A DNA stretch of 35,921 bases from SB15 sp964639245. Its GTDB lineage: Bacteria; Chloroflexota; Anaerolineae; Aggregatilineales; J027. Location: NCBI GenBank assembly GCA_964639245.1, contig CAZXCU010000030.1, positions 1 to 35,921 of the forward strand, in the 5' to 3' direction. Below the pieces are notes generated by a model. That model made no database searches. It was given only the letters and a program-made list of their open reading frames with translations, and was not told the origin of the DNA. Below, piece by piece: positions 1-7,804 of this stretch. A program made the translations under genes and the position numbers. How positions within the stretch are numbered: the first letter of the stretch is position 1; each line of letters starts with the position of its first letter.

Positions 1-443
1 CCATCCTGAGCAATCTCAAGCAGCGGGAGTATGTGCGTCTCGACAAGAAGCGGCTCATCCCTACCGAGACAGGCATCAAACTGACTAACTATCTCATGGA
101 CAGCTTCGCCGCGCTGCTGGCGGATGACTACACTGCACGGATGGAAAACACGCTGGACGAGATCGCGGCGGGGCAGCGGGGTGAATTGGATGTTTTGCAA
201 GCCTTCTGGGGAGAATTTCAACCGCTGCTGCGCGGGGCGGCAGCAGTTATCCGCCCAGCACAACCCAAAACACCTCAACCCGAGCCGCAGAAAACAGGCG
301 AACAATGCCCGCAGTGTGGGAGTGATCTGGTCTACCGTACTGGCTCAAAAGGGCAGTTCGTAGGCTGCTCGGCGTTCCCCAAGTGCCGCTATGCAGTGGG
401 CTTAGAACATCAACCCCTGATCTTACAGCCTGTTAAACCGTAG
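1..443 (+). CDS. topA: DNA topoisomerase IA, C-terminal part (5' end outside window)
   Basis: The reading frame is open from base 3 and ends at the stop at 441-443, so only the C-terminal ~146 residues are visible. The segment with RLIPTETGIKLTNYLMDSF is the characteristic end of the type IA topoisomerase catalytic core, where the bottom of the toroid closes. It is followed by a short linker and a C4 zinc ribbon (CPQC, then CSAFPKC) of the topoisomerase C-terminal type that binds single-stranded DNA. Type IA enzymes relax negative supercoils or decatenate DNA through a 5'-phosphotyrosine; the active-site tyrosine would lie upstream of the window. It is the first visible gene of a plus-strand operon: the next start codon is 16 bp downstream. 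Only one zinc ribbon is seen, fewer than in chromosomal TopA, which fits a mobile-element TopA/TopB-like enzyme. The symbol is provisional because topB is possible. Confidence 0.8.
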   Translation, partial: ILSNLKQREYVRLDKKRLIPTETGIKLTNYLMDSFAALLADDYTARMENTLDEIAAGQRGELDVLQAFWGEFQPLLRGAAAVIRPAQPKTPQPEPQKTGEQCPQCGSDLVYRTGSKGQFVGCSAFPKCRYAVGLEHQPLILQPVKP

Positions 444-459
444 GGAGTAAGGTGCTGCC

Positions 460-1623
460 ATGAGTTTGATGCCACCTGACGACTGGGGGATTGAGGAATC
501 CTCTGATCTGTATTTTCCCGCAACTGCTGTGGAAGAACCACCAGATTGGGTCTTCGATACAACCCTGCCACCAGAGCCACCTGAGCTGTTCCCTAGTGAG
601 GACGACATGGTACTGCATCGGATGATGCAGTATGCTCCACCGCCCATCCCGGCGGCTCAGGGCTATGCGCTCCCAGAAGAACTGTATGCGGCGGAACCGC
701 TTGATCTACCCACTGAGGTCTACTCTACACAAGGGATACACCCACCTGCATCTGAAGGCTTGCCCATCGAACGGGACAGCACCTGGCGTTTGCAGCACAC
801 GGGCATCCTGATTGAAGAAGTCTTTACCGATGCACCTACACCCGACCACTATGCAGTAGGCGTAGTAGAAGTCTGGCAGGACCCCCAAACAGGCGACCAG
901 ACGGGAACGTATCTGCATATGGCAGATGCGCCCCACTTGGCACGGGCGGAGGAGATGCGGAGCAATATCTATCGTCTGGCAGATGAAGCGGAGGTGGCTG
1001 ACGCGGATTTAGGCGACTTCGCCCATGGACTCATTAAACATCGTAATGAGTGGCAGCCACTGACGGAGGCTCAGTGGCAGGTCGTAGACCAAGCTCTTGC
1101 GCCTGATACCCCAGATTTTCAGGATGATGCGACGTGGGCGGCACGGGATCGGCTGCTGGCGCAGGTTTTTGAGGTCAGCGGCGACGAACTGGAACGCGAG
1201 GAGATTGACCAAACGCATGAATTACAGACGGTCATGCGCGGTTTGGGACTGCAAGCGGAGGATTTCAATCCAGCGAATACCCCACCCCCTTTATTCGATG
1301 ACAGTACCAATACCGCCTATTGGATTGGAGTGTATCAACCTGATCCATCCAATCCCAGTGAGGCGATCACCTCTATTCTCTCTATTCAGCAGGACGATAA
1401 CGGGCAGCCTGTCGCCCACTTAGCCCCTGTCGCCACAGGTGATTGGGATCATGCCTATCGCACGGCTGAATACCTGTTGGGAGTTGCCGAACGCACGCAG
1501 GATGTGGGGCAGGTGTTGGATGCTGCCGAAGGCATGGCGGTGGCGACCCAACAGCGTGACCTGTGGGGTATTCCGGTTGAAGAGGACATCGCTTTCAGTC
1601 CGGTGGGGATGGAGCTGGACTAA
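460..1623 (+). CDS. Unrecognised 387-aa acidic modular protein
   Basis: I do not recognise a family. The N-terminal ~100 residues are proline- and acid-rich and probably disordered. An HPPAS linker follows at about residues 93-97. Residues ~125-215 form a module that recurs in the next protein: a TGDxxGxYL core, an acidic helix and a WQPL motif. A second, more diverged unit occupies ~270-370. No signal peptide or membrane segment is visible, so it is probably cytoplasmic. The start is the ATG at 460, shortly after a GGGAGTAAGG ribosome-binding site. The gene follows the topoisomerase by 16 bp and its stop overlaps the next start as TAATG, so these products are probably made together and may act as a complex. 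The role is unknown; association with DNA topology or transfer is only suggested by the neighbours. Confidence 0.7.
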   Translation: MSLMPPDDWGIEESSDLYFPATAVEEPPDWVFDTTLPPEPPELFPSEDDMVLHRMMQYAPPPIPAAQGYALPEELYAAEPLDLPTEVYSTQGIHPPASEGLPIERDSTWRLQHTGILIEEVFTDAPTPDHYAVGVVEVWQDPQTGDQTGTYLHMADAPHLARAEEMRSNIYRLADEAEVADADLGDFAHGLIKHRNEWQPLTEAQWQVVDQALAPDTPDFQDDATWAARDRLLAQVFEVSGDELEREEIDQTHELQTVMRGLGLQAEDFNPANTPPPLFDDSTNTAYWIGVYQPDPSNPSEAITSILSIQQDDNGQPVAHLAPVATGDWDHAYRTAEYLLGVAERTQDVGQVLDAAEGMAVATQQRDLWGIPVEEDIAFSPVGMELD

Positions 1624-4600
1624 TGGGTGTGCGGCAGTTTGGGGCGGATACGCTGGTGGTGCGAGATGACGACTATCCTGAAGAAACCCATCTGGTGGAT
1701 TATGCCGCAGGTGCGGTCTACGGGGTGGAATTGGCTTTCCCCGAAAGTGATGATGATCGCTATCGAGTCAACCTCGTCCGCAGCACTCGCCAAGCGCATG
1801 GGGTGGAAGTCCAACAGCGGCTGACACTGGCGGAATATGTCAGCGATATGGAAGCCGAAGAACATCTCAAGGAAGTCGCGGCAGCCTTGTATGAGCAGGG
1901 GCGCGAGGCAATTGCCGACCATCTACCTCATATCCAGCAGCAGACGCTCGACTATGCCGCGGGCTACATGGTCGCCAGCTATCCCCCTGATGCGGTGTTT
2001 ACCGGCGAGTCGGCTTCGGTCTCGATCCTCGCTCTGCATGAACGGGGTATTGCCGATGCCATGATTGGCTGGAATTTGTCACCTCATGAAGCCTCGCACC
2101 TGAGCATGACTTTAGAAGACGCTCAGGCGGAAGGCGGTGTGCCACTGCTGATAGCGACTGCGGCGGAAGAGGCACAGAAGTACGGACAGCTAGAGGTAGT
2201 GCAGCCTCTGTTTGCGGCTGCACCCACTTCACCCACCTTTTATTTAGACCAGCGGGAGGTTTTAGAACGCGATGCCGAAATGATGGCGACTGCCCTACCA
2301 GCACTGGAAAATGCAGATACAGGCTGGGGCTGGCAGGAGGCGCGGTTCGCGGTGCTGCCACCCGCGCAGTCGGGACAGCCCTATCAGACTGCCTTATTGG
2401 ATGTCTACCGCGATGCGCTGACGGGTGATCTGGCGGGCAGTTATCTGGCACTTGGTCGGCATGATACGGCTGAACTGGCACAAGAGCAGCGCGACCAACT
2501 GGAAGCAGCGGCGTTTGCTGCTCATGACTCCTCAGCCGCGTGGGGCAAATTCGCTGAAACGCAGGTGGATACCTCCCAGTGGCAGCCGATGCTGCCCGAA
2601 CATTACGACTTATACGAACGCTTGATAGGACGGGAAAACGCCTCAGATATGCCTGCTAATCCTGAACTTGATCCCTTGTTAGCTGACGCGCTGCGCTTAG
2701 GTGCGGTGATCACCGATATAGATAAAGAGGAACAAGGTATGGCAAATACACTCAAAGCTGAACGGGTCAACTGGGAGGTTGACCTGAATGAACACGTCAG
2801 TTATCTCCCACCTTACGTCACTGCGGAGTACCGTTCGCCGGAGAATGCCGATGTGGAGCAGATCGCTCCCGTGCGCCTGCGTCCGCAGGGCGATGAATCC
2901 ATGTATGGGTTTGAAGTCTCCGCCCCTAACGATAGGGGTGATGTGACGCTGGCAGCCACCAAGACCTTCGAGAGTGACATTCTACAGAAGACAGTCACTG
3001 AGTCGGCTGTCCTCAAGACCTATCGTGCTGACGCTTATGATGAATCCGTTTCCTACCTCGACCCGCGCAGTGAGGCACTTTCAGATGCCCGCGCTCTCGT
3101 CTATGAGTGGGGTCGGCATGACCTCGACCATGCGATGGGGTCGGCACTGCGGATGGCACAGGCGGAGGGCTTCAAGGGGGAGACGCTCTTTGAACACGGT
3201 CCGGCGGATACCTTCACCATCCCTGACAATGCCCGCTCTGTGGCAGCGATTCAGGCGGAGCGTGACTGGGAGCGTGATGCCGAAGTCTTTGGCATGAATG
3301 GCTACAAGGTCCCCCTGTCTGAGACAGTGGTTCATGCCCGTACAGTCGGACGTTATCGGAGGGATACTGAAGTCGAAGCGGGACAATTCTATGGCGTGGC
3401 AGTACGCGAAGAAGTCCTCGAAGGTAACGAGCAGCCAATATACATAGTGGAGGGGATCAAGGCATGGTTAGAACGTGACACAGGTGACGCTAAGTTGGAA
3501 ACAGTCACCTTGGGGATGGGAACGGACCGCACTGAGGCGGTACACACAGCCGATCATATCGCTCAAGCCCCTGATACGCTGGAAAGCTTGGAAAGAATGG
3601 AGAAACTTGCCCATGACTTCGCTCACCATGCTGCCCACCTGTCTGAAGGCACGACCACCGCCTTACATCTGAATGTGCGGGAGGAGGGGCTGTTTCGGGT
3701 GGGACCGCCTGACCCTGAACGTGAAGTCCTTGAATTTGACTGGGGATATGAGGAAGCGGCGGGCAGCATCCCGATACACCCACCTGCATCTACAGGTTTT
3801 GTTCCCCCACGTCTGGATTACAGCCGCACGATTGGCGAGGCTGCCTACGACCTGCCTTTAGAGGCAGGGCAGTCCTATGAATTTCGGATGCGTCCTATTC
3901 CTGATCTGGAAGTCGAGGTGGCACGCTATGGGGTGGATGCGCTGGCAGTTGAAACGGTCAAACATTGGCAGGGTGATGAGCAGCCTCAGCAGGAAGTGGT
4001 CACGCTGGGCATTAACTATGACCGCGATGAAGCACGGCGCGAAGTGGATACCTATGTCGATCTAGCGGAACGGGAAGGCATTCAAGCTGCCATGACCCGT
4101 GCTTCCATGTTGGCGGATATTCAGAATTATCCTGACATGGTGGAGCGGGCTGATGAACTGGGGCTGCACATCAACCCGGATGTGCGCTTCGGGCAGATGT
4201 TCAAACAGGGTCCTGAAGACCCCTTCCTCTCGGAACGGGAGATCAACCATGCTGCCCAGCAGTATGCTGCCGAGCATCCGCCGCACCATGAACTTTCGTT
4301 GGAAGTTGTGCCTGTCCACGCCACAGAGGGTCAGGCATTGGGACACTCCGTTGTTGCCCTAGATGCCCAGTGGGATCACGAGGAGACTTCGCGTGATTTG
4401 GAAGATGCTCAGGTGGTGACTGCTTACGAAGTGGCACACTTCGAGCGCAAACCCGATGCCGACTTTTATGCTGCATCCTTGCATGAATACTTCTACAAAC
4501 GCGATCTTGATACCGAAGGGACGAACATTACTCCTGCACTGGATTTCGTCAAAAACGCGCAGGCAGCCAATGGGCTGGCGGCGAATGAACGCTGGTTGGA

Positions 4601-4724
4601 TGCGCTGGAAATCTCTCAAGTGGCAAAAGAGGACTGGTCGCTGGAACATACAGCCGCCGACTTTCACCCGATGTCCATGCAGCCTGCCCCTGAGCAGTCC
4701 GTGACAGTTGATCTGGAACTCTAA
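1623..4724 (+). CDS. Unrecognised 1033-aa repeat-built protein
   Basis: This is a large acidic protein with no recognised catalytic domain, signal peptide or membrane helix. Residues ~205-340 contain the same TGDxxGSYL...WQP module as the preceding protein. The middle is built from three divergent units of about 168 residues. Each has an ETVTLGxxxDRxEA-like helix and a GPxDxF-like landmark; the landmark phenylalanines fall at residues 523, 691 and 860. A linker containing HPPAS precedes the last unit. The C-terminal ~110 residues (EGQALGHSVVALD, EVAHF, NGL) form a module found twice more in the downstream protein. The gene begins with a TAATG stop-start overlap, so translation is probably coupled to the upstream gene. 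It may be a scaffold or substrate-binding protein; its function is unknown. Confidence 0.72.
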   Translation: MGVRQFGADTLVVRDDDYPEETHLVDYAAGAVYGVELAFPESDDDRYRVNLVRSTRQAHGVEVQQRLTLAEYVSDMEAEEHLKEVAAALYEQGREAIADHLPHIQQQTLDYAAGYMVASYPPDAVFTGESASVSILALHERGIADAMIGWNLSPHEASHLSMTLEDAQAEGGVPLLIATAAEEAQKYGQLEVVQPLFAAAPTSPTFYLDQREVLERDAEMMATALPALENADTGWGWQEARFAVLPPAQSGQPYQTALLDVYRDALTGDLAGSYLALGRHDTAELAQEQRDQLEAAAFAAHDSSAAWGKFAETQVDTSQWQPMLPEHYDLYERLIGRENASDMPANPELDPLLADALRLGAVITDIDKEEQGMANTLKAERVNWEVDLNEHVSYLPPYVTAEYRSPENADVEQIAPVRLRPQGDESMYGFEVSAPNDRGDVTLAATKTFESDILQKTVTESAVLKTYRADAYDESVSYLDPRSEALSDARALVYEWGRHDLDHAMGSALRMAQAEGFKGETLFEHGPADTFTIPDNARSVAAIQAERDWERDAEVFGMNGYKVPLSETVVHARTVGRYRRDTEVEAGQFYGVAVREEVLEGNEQPIYIVEGIKAWLERDTGDAKLETVTLGMGTDRTEAVHTADHIAQAPDTLESLERMEKLAHDFAHHAAHLSEGTTTALHLNVREEGLFRVGPPDPEREVLEFDWGYEEAAGSIPIHPPASTGFVPPRLDYSRTIGEAAYDLPLEAGQSYEFRMRPIPDLEVEVARYGVDALAVETVKHWQGDEQPQQEVVTLGINYDRDEARREVDTYVDLAEREGIQAAMTRASMLADIQNYPDMVERADELGLHINPDVRFGQMFKQGPEDPFLSEREINHAAQQYAAEHPPHHELSLEVVPVHATEGQALGHSVVALDAQWDHEETSRDLEDAQVVTAYEVAHFERKPDADFYAASLHEYFYKRDLDTEGTNITPALDFVKNAQAANGLAANERWLDALEISQVAKEDWSLEHTAADFHPMSMQPAPEQSVTVDLEL

Positions 4725-4727
4725 ACC

Positions 4728-7103
4728 ATGCCGCATGATCTGGCTGTGCCGCTGCCCCAGCAGAGCGGCGGTGGTATCTACTCCGTGGGTTACAATGCTT
4801 GGAAAGGCGGTGATGGGCTGGCGCGTATGTTCGATGCCCTTGAAGCCGAAGGCGTGACCATTCTGGTGGATACTCGCAGCAGCGATTATCGTGGCAAATA
4901 CAGTTATGACCAACTGGCACAGGCAGCGGGGCAGCGAATGGGAGTTAACGGACGACCCATGCGCTTTGCCCCACGTCCTGCCCTCACCGGTAAACCGCGT
5001 GAGGAAAGTGAGTACACGGTAGCAGGACAGGCGGATTATCAGGTCATGGATGCCCGTCAGGATGCCGCGCAGGTTTTGGATGGGATGGCAGCCGCCGCGC
5101 ACAAGGGTGAGCGTATCGCCATCTTGTGTGCTTGTGCCGACACCTGCACCTGCCATCGCACGCGCTGGTTAGCGGAATCGCTGGGAAAGCGTGGTGTGGA
5201 GGTGGGACACATCGAGCCGGGTGAGTTTGACCGCGAACGCTACGTCGAAGAAGGGGTGCGGGAATGTCATCGCGTGACCCCGCATTCTGAACTGCCTGAC
5301 CTGCCCTCCCACAGTGATGTCAATTGGCGGGAACGGGGTGAACGCTGGTCGCAGAAAAAAGAAGCCCAGCCAATCCCCAATGACTATCGCTCACCCCAAG
5401 CGGTTAAGCCGCTGCCTGAACATCCGCGACAGATTCTCATTGCGGGCAGCATGAATGCCAACAACGCTCAGTTGAATTACGCCTCATCGCTGGTCGTGCG
5501 GGCGGCTGAGGTGGGAGCGCAGATTCATGTCGGGGATAACGATAAGGGCGTGGATGCACGGGTAGTCGAGACAGCCAATGCCATTGGCTACGATAACGTC
5601 GTGGTCTGGACAGCGGGCGATGCTCCCCGTAATGGGGGTGTTGAGGGCGGACAAATCCGCAAAGTCCCCTACAATTTCAAGGCAAAGGGCAATCGCTATA
5701 CCCAGCGTGACCGCACCATGATTCGGGGCTTGGATGAAGAACAGGGAGCGGCATTCTTCGTGGACAATGGGCATACCCATCACAAAAACGGCAGGCTGAC
5801 GGGGACGGAAGCTGGTTATGTGTTTGCCGTTGAGCAGGGTAAAGCTGCTCGTAAGGTCTCCTTTGGGCGCAAACAAGATCGGGAGGCGGAACTTAAGCCT
5901 TTGCCTACCACCTACACGCCGCAGTACCGTCCTGAATTACCTGCCGAGTTTGACCTCAACCTGCCTGACGCTCCTGTACCTGCTGCACCGATGAACCGCT
6001 ATCCGACACTGGGGGAATTTGAGGCGGGCTTGGGCTTGGCTGACCCCCACCCTGCATCTTCAGCTTTGCCTGATGAAGAAGATACCCTCTCCTCTAAGGC
6101 AGCCAATCTGCTGAGTGATATTGATAAATGGGGTAAGGCATTGGGGACTGCTGAAATGCTGGCGCAGGAACGCGGGCAGCGTTCGACCTACATGGGGCGA
6201 CCTGGACATCGTGGGGCAGAACTGTTGGAAGTCCAGACGCTGCCTGTCGCCGATTTGCAGGGCGAACCATTGGGCTATGCGGTGGCGGCAGTGGATGTGC
6301 GCTGGCGGGCTACCCCCTTCAAAATCAACACCGACGACTGGCGTGGGGCGGATACGGTCAGTGTGACCGAACTCGCGCACTTCAAACAGGCAGCGCAGGC
6401 AGAGGATTATGCCGATCACCTGCGCGATTTTATGGCTGTCCATGAGTTGAGCGATAACCCAGCCACAGGTCGAGATTTTCTGCGCGAGGTGGGGCAGTTG
6501 AATGGACTGCGTTCTGGCACACATACGAGTGATCTGATCATGATGGGGACAACCTCCCTGCCCAACTACCGAGCTGAGATTGGGGCATTACAGGCGGGCG
6601 AGTGGGAACTCAAGACACTTGAACTGGGTTTTCGCCCGATGGAACGTGACCTGTCTGAACCGCCGCGTGAGCCATTGTATGGATTCTCGGTTCAGGCAGT
6701 TCAGACAGCAGATACGGAGGGACAGCTTTTGGGTTATTCGGCTGTCGCGCTGCGGGATGTCTACCACAATGGACTGCCCATTGAGAGTGACATCAGTGAG
6801 AGCCATGTGATGGAACTAGCTCGTTTTGAGAAAAGAGTGGATGCCCAGCACTATGCCGATGGACTGACTCAATACATCAAAGACAAACCGGGTTTGGAGT
6901 TCATTGGTTCACCCGAAAACACGGCGGATACGAAAGCCTTTTTAGAAAAAGTGGCACAGGAGAATGGCTTGCAGCCGCTTGAGCAGCTCTATGATCGCGT
7001 TCAACCAGTGGAACAGGCTGTTTTTCAGACTCAGCAGCAGCAGGCTGTCACACCGATCCAAACTTCTTCACAGTCTCCCAACTTTGCTGACGTAGACCGC
7101 TGA
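4728..7103 (+). CDS. DUF488 - SLOG (YspA/DprA-like) - repeat fusion protein, 791 aa
   Basis: Domains in order: residues ~15-160 match DUF488 (YSVGYN near the N-terminus, VDTRSSDYRGKY, and a Cys-rich ILCACADTCTCHRTRW end). Residues ~235-385 form a Rossmann-like SLOG domain (ILIAGSMNANN, then QIHVGDNDKGVD, a QRDRTMI helix and an HHKNGRLTGTEAG loop). Two copies of the ~100-residue C-terminal module shared with the upstream 1033-aa protein occupy ~498-610 and ~650-760. SLOG domains bind or cleave nucleotide derivatives, and DUF488 is poorly characterised; activity here is inference. The start is 4 bp after the previous stop, with no good ribosome-binding site, suggesting reinitiation. The gene ends 4 bp from a converging gene. 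No membrane segment is seen. Confidence 0.75.
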   Translation: MPHDLAVPLPQQSGGGIYSVGYNAWKGGDGLARMFDALEAEGVTILVDTRSSDYRGKYSYDQLAQAAGQRMGVNGRPMRFAPRPALTGKPREESEYTVAGQADYQVMDARQDAAQVLDGMAAAAHKGERIAILCACADTCTCHRTRWLAESLGKRGVEVGHIEPGEFDRERYVEEGVRECHRVTPHSELPDLPSHSDVNWRERGERWSQKKEAQPIPNDYRSPQAVKPLPEHPRQILIAGSMNANNAQLNYASSLVVRAAEVGAQIHVGDNDKGVDARVVETANAIGYDNVVVWTAGDAPRNGGVEGGQIRKVPYNFKAKGNRYTQRDRTMIRGLDEEQGAAFFVDNGHTHHKNGRLTGTEAGYVFAVEQGKAARKVSFGRKQDREAELKPLPTTYTPQYRPELPAEFDLNLPDAPVPAAPMNRYPTLGEFEAGLGLADPHPASSALPDEEDTLSSKAANLLSDIDKWGKALGTAEMLAQERGQRSTYMGRPGHRGAELLEVQTLPVADLQGEPLGYAVAAVDVRWRATPFKINTDDWRGADTVSVTELAHFKQAAQAEDYADHLRDFMAVHELSDNPATGRDFLREVGQLNGLRSGTHTSDLIMMGTTSLPNYRAEIGALQAGEWELKTLELGFRPMERDLSEPPREPLYGFSVQAVQTADTEGQLLGYSAVALRDVYHNGLPIESDISESHVMELARFEKRVDAQHYADGLTQYIKDKPGLEFIGSPENTADTKAFLEKVAQENGLQPLEQLYDRVQPVEQAVFQTQQQQAVTPIQTSSQSPNFADVDR

Positions 7104-7107
7104 CCCG

Positions 7108-7497
7108 CTATTCGATGCTTTCATCATTTTCAGGGCTGCGGGCTTGAAAAATGCGGATGACTGCTTCAATATCGTACAAAAAGCCTGTACCAAGTCTGCC
7201 TTCATAAGTGCCCCACGGTTCGATACCCAGTTTGCTGCGCCAATAATCGAAGGCTGAGGGTGTGATCCCCAGATATTGTGCTGCCTGTGTGCGGGTCATA
7301 TCGGGACGTTTCGGCGGGCGCAGTCCCACTTCAGCCGCCCGCTGCCGCGCTTTTTTCAGCAGCCGCTTCCTGCCTTCCTGTTCGCGCTGGCAGTCTTTAC
7401 AGACATGAATGCGATGTCCCTTCCCGCCAAACTTCTCATTGGCACGCTGGCGACCACATATCCGACAGTAATGTCCCTGCTGTTTCTGTTTGCTCAT
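7108..7497 (-). CDS. Zinc-ribbon plus helix-turn-helix DNA-binding protein, 129 aa
   Basis: The N-terminal ~40 residues hold two Cys pairs (YCRICG and CKDCQ), a probable zinc-binding knuckle. A basic helix rich in Lys/Arg follows. Residues ~65-120 (TRTQAAQYLGITPSAFDYW, then FLYDIEAVIRIF) look like an excisionase/MerR-type winged helix-turn-helix that reads DNA. It is the last gene of the minus-strand conjugation operon. Its start is 4 bp beyond the stop of the HU-like gene (TAAGGGCATG), so the two are probably co-translated. Its role could be autoregulation of transfer genes or an excision/recombination factor. The domain calls are from motifs only, and no close family is recognised. Confidence 0.65.
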   Translation of the reverse strand: MSKQKQQGHYCRICGRQRANEKFGGKGHRIHVCKDCQREQEGRKRLLKKARQRAAEVGLRPPKRPDMTRTQAAQYLGITPSAFDYWRSKLGIEPWGTYEGRLGTGFLYDIEAVIRIFQARSPENDESIE

Positions 7498-7501
7498 GCC
7501 C

Positions 7502-7804
7502 TTATTCTCGCATACTCCTGCGGCTGGCGCGAAGCCGCTGCCTGAGCTTCTCGCTGAGGCGGGTGTCCACGCGGAAGGCAGTTTGGGGCATCGGGGTATC
7601 CGGCGTGTGGTTTCGCAGCCTGCCCCGCCGATGGGTTTTGATTTCCGTGACCTTGATGGTCAGGAAATCCTGCATTGAAATTTGTCCTTTGTTCACCAAC
7701 TCCTCTGCCCAGACCGCAAGAATGGCTTCTAGGATAGTCTGCACCTCAAAATAGGTGCGCCCTGTCTTACGTGCAGCGGTGCGAATTGTGGTTTGTTTGT
7801 TCAT
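7502..7804 (-). CDS. HU/IHF-like DNA-bending protein, 100 aa
   Basis: The first ~60 residues follow the HU fold: an N-terminal AARKTGRTYFEVQTILEAIL helix pair, a polar helix, then ISMQDFLTIKVTEIKTHRRGRL, corresponding to the beta-strand that leads into the DNA-binding arms. The basic arm region is short and the tail is arginine-rich. HU/IHF proteins bend DNA non-specifically or at relaxosomes and recombination sites. The start codon overlaps the stop of the coupling-protein gene as ATGA, placing it inside the transfer operon. A function in relaxosome assembly is inferred from position. It diverges from canonical HU and could be a related HU-like domain. Confidence 0.6.
   Translation of the reverse strand: MNKQTTIRTAARKTGRTYFEVQTILEAILAVWAEELVNKGQISMQDFLTIKVTEIKTHRRGRLRNHTPDTPMPQTAFRVDTRLSEKLRQRLRASRRSMRE

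Noticed and set aside
1999..2481. 160-aa open frame on the minus strand
   Set aside because: Antisense shadow of the 1033-aa gene with proline/arginine-rich composition and no motif.
4359..5156. 265-aa open frame on the minus strand
   Set aside because: Antisense to the end of the 1033-aa gene and the DUF488 domain; no ribosome-binding site or domain signature.
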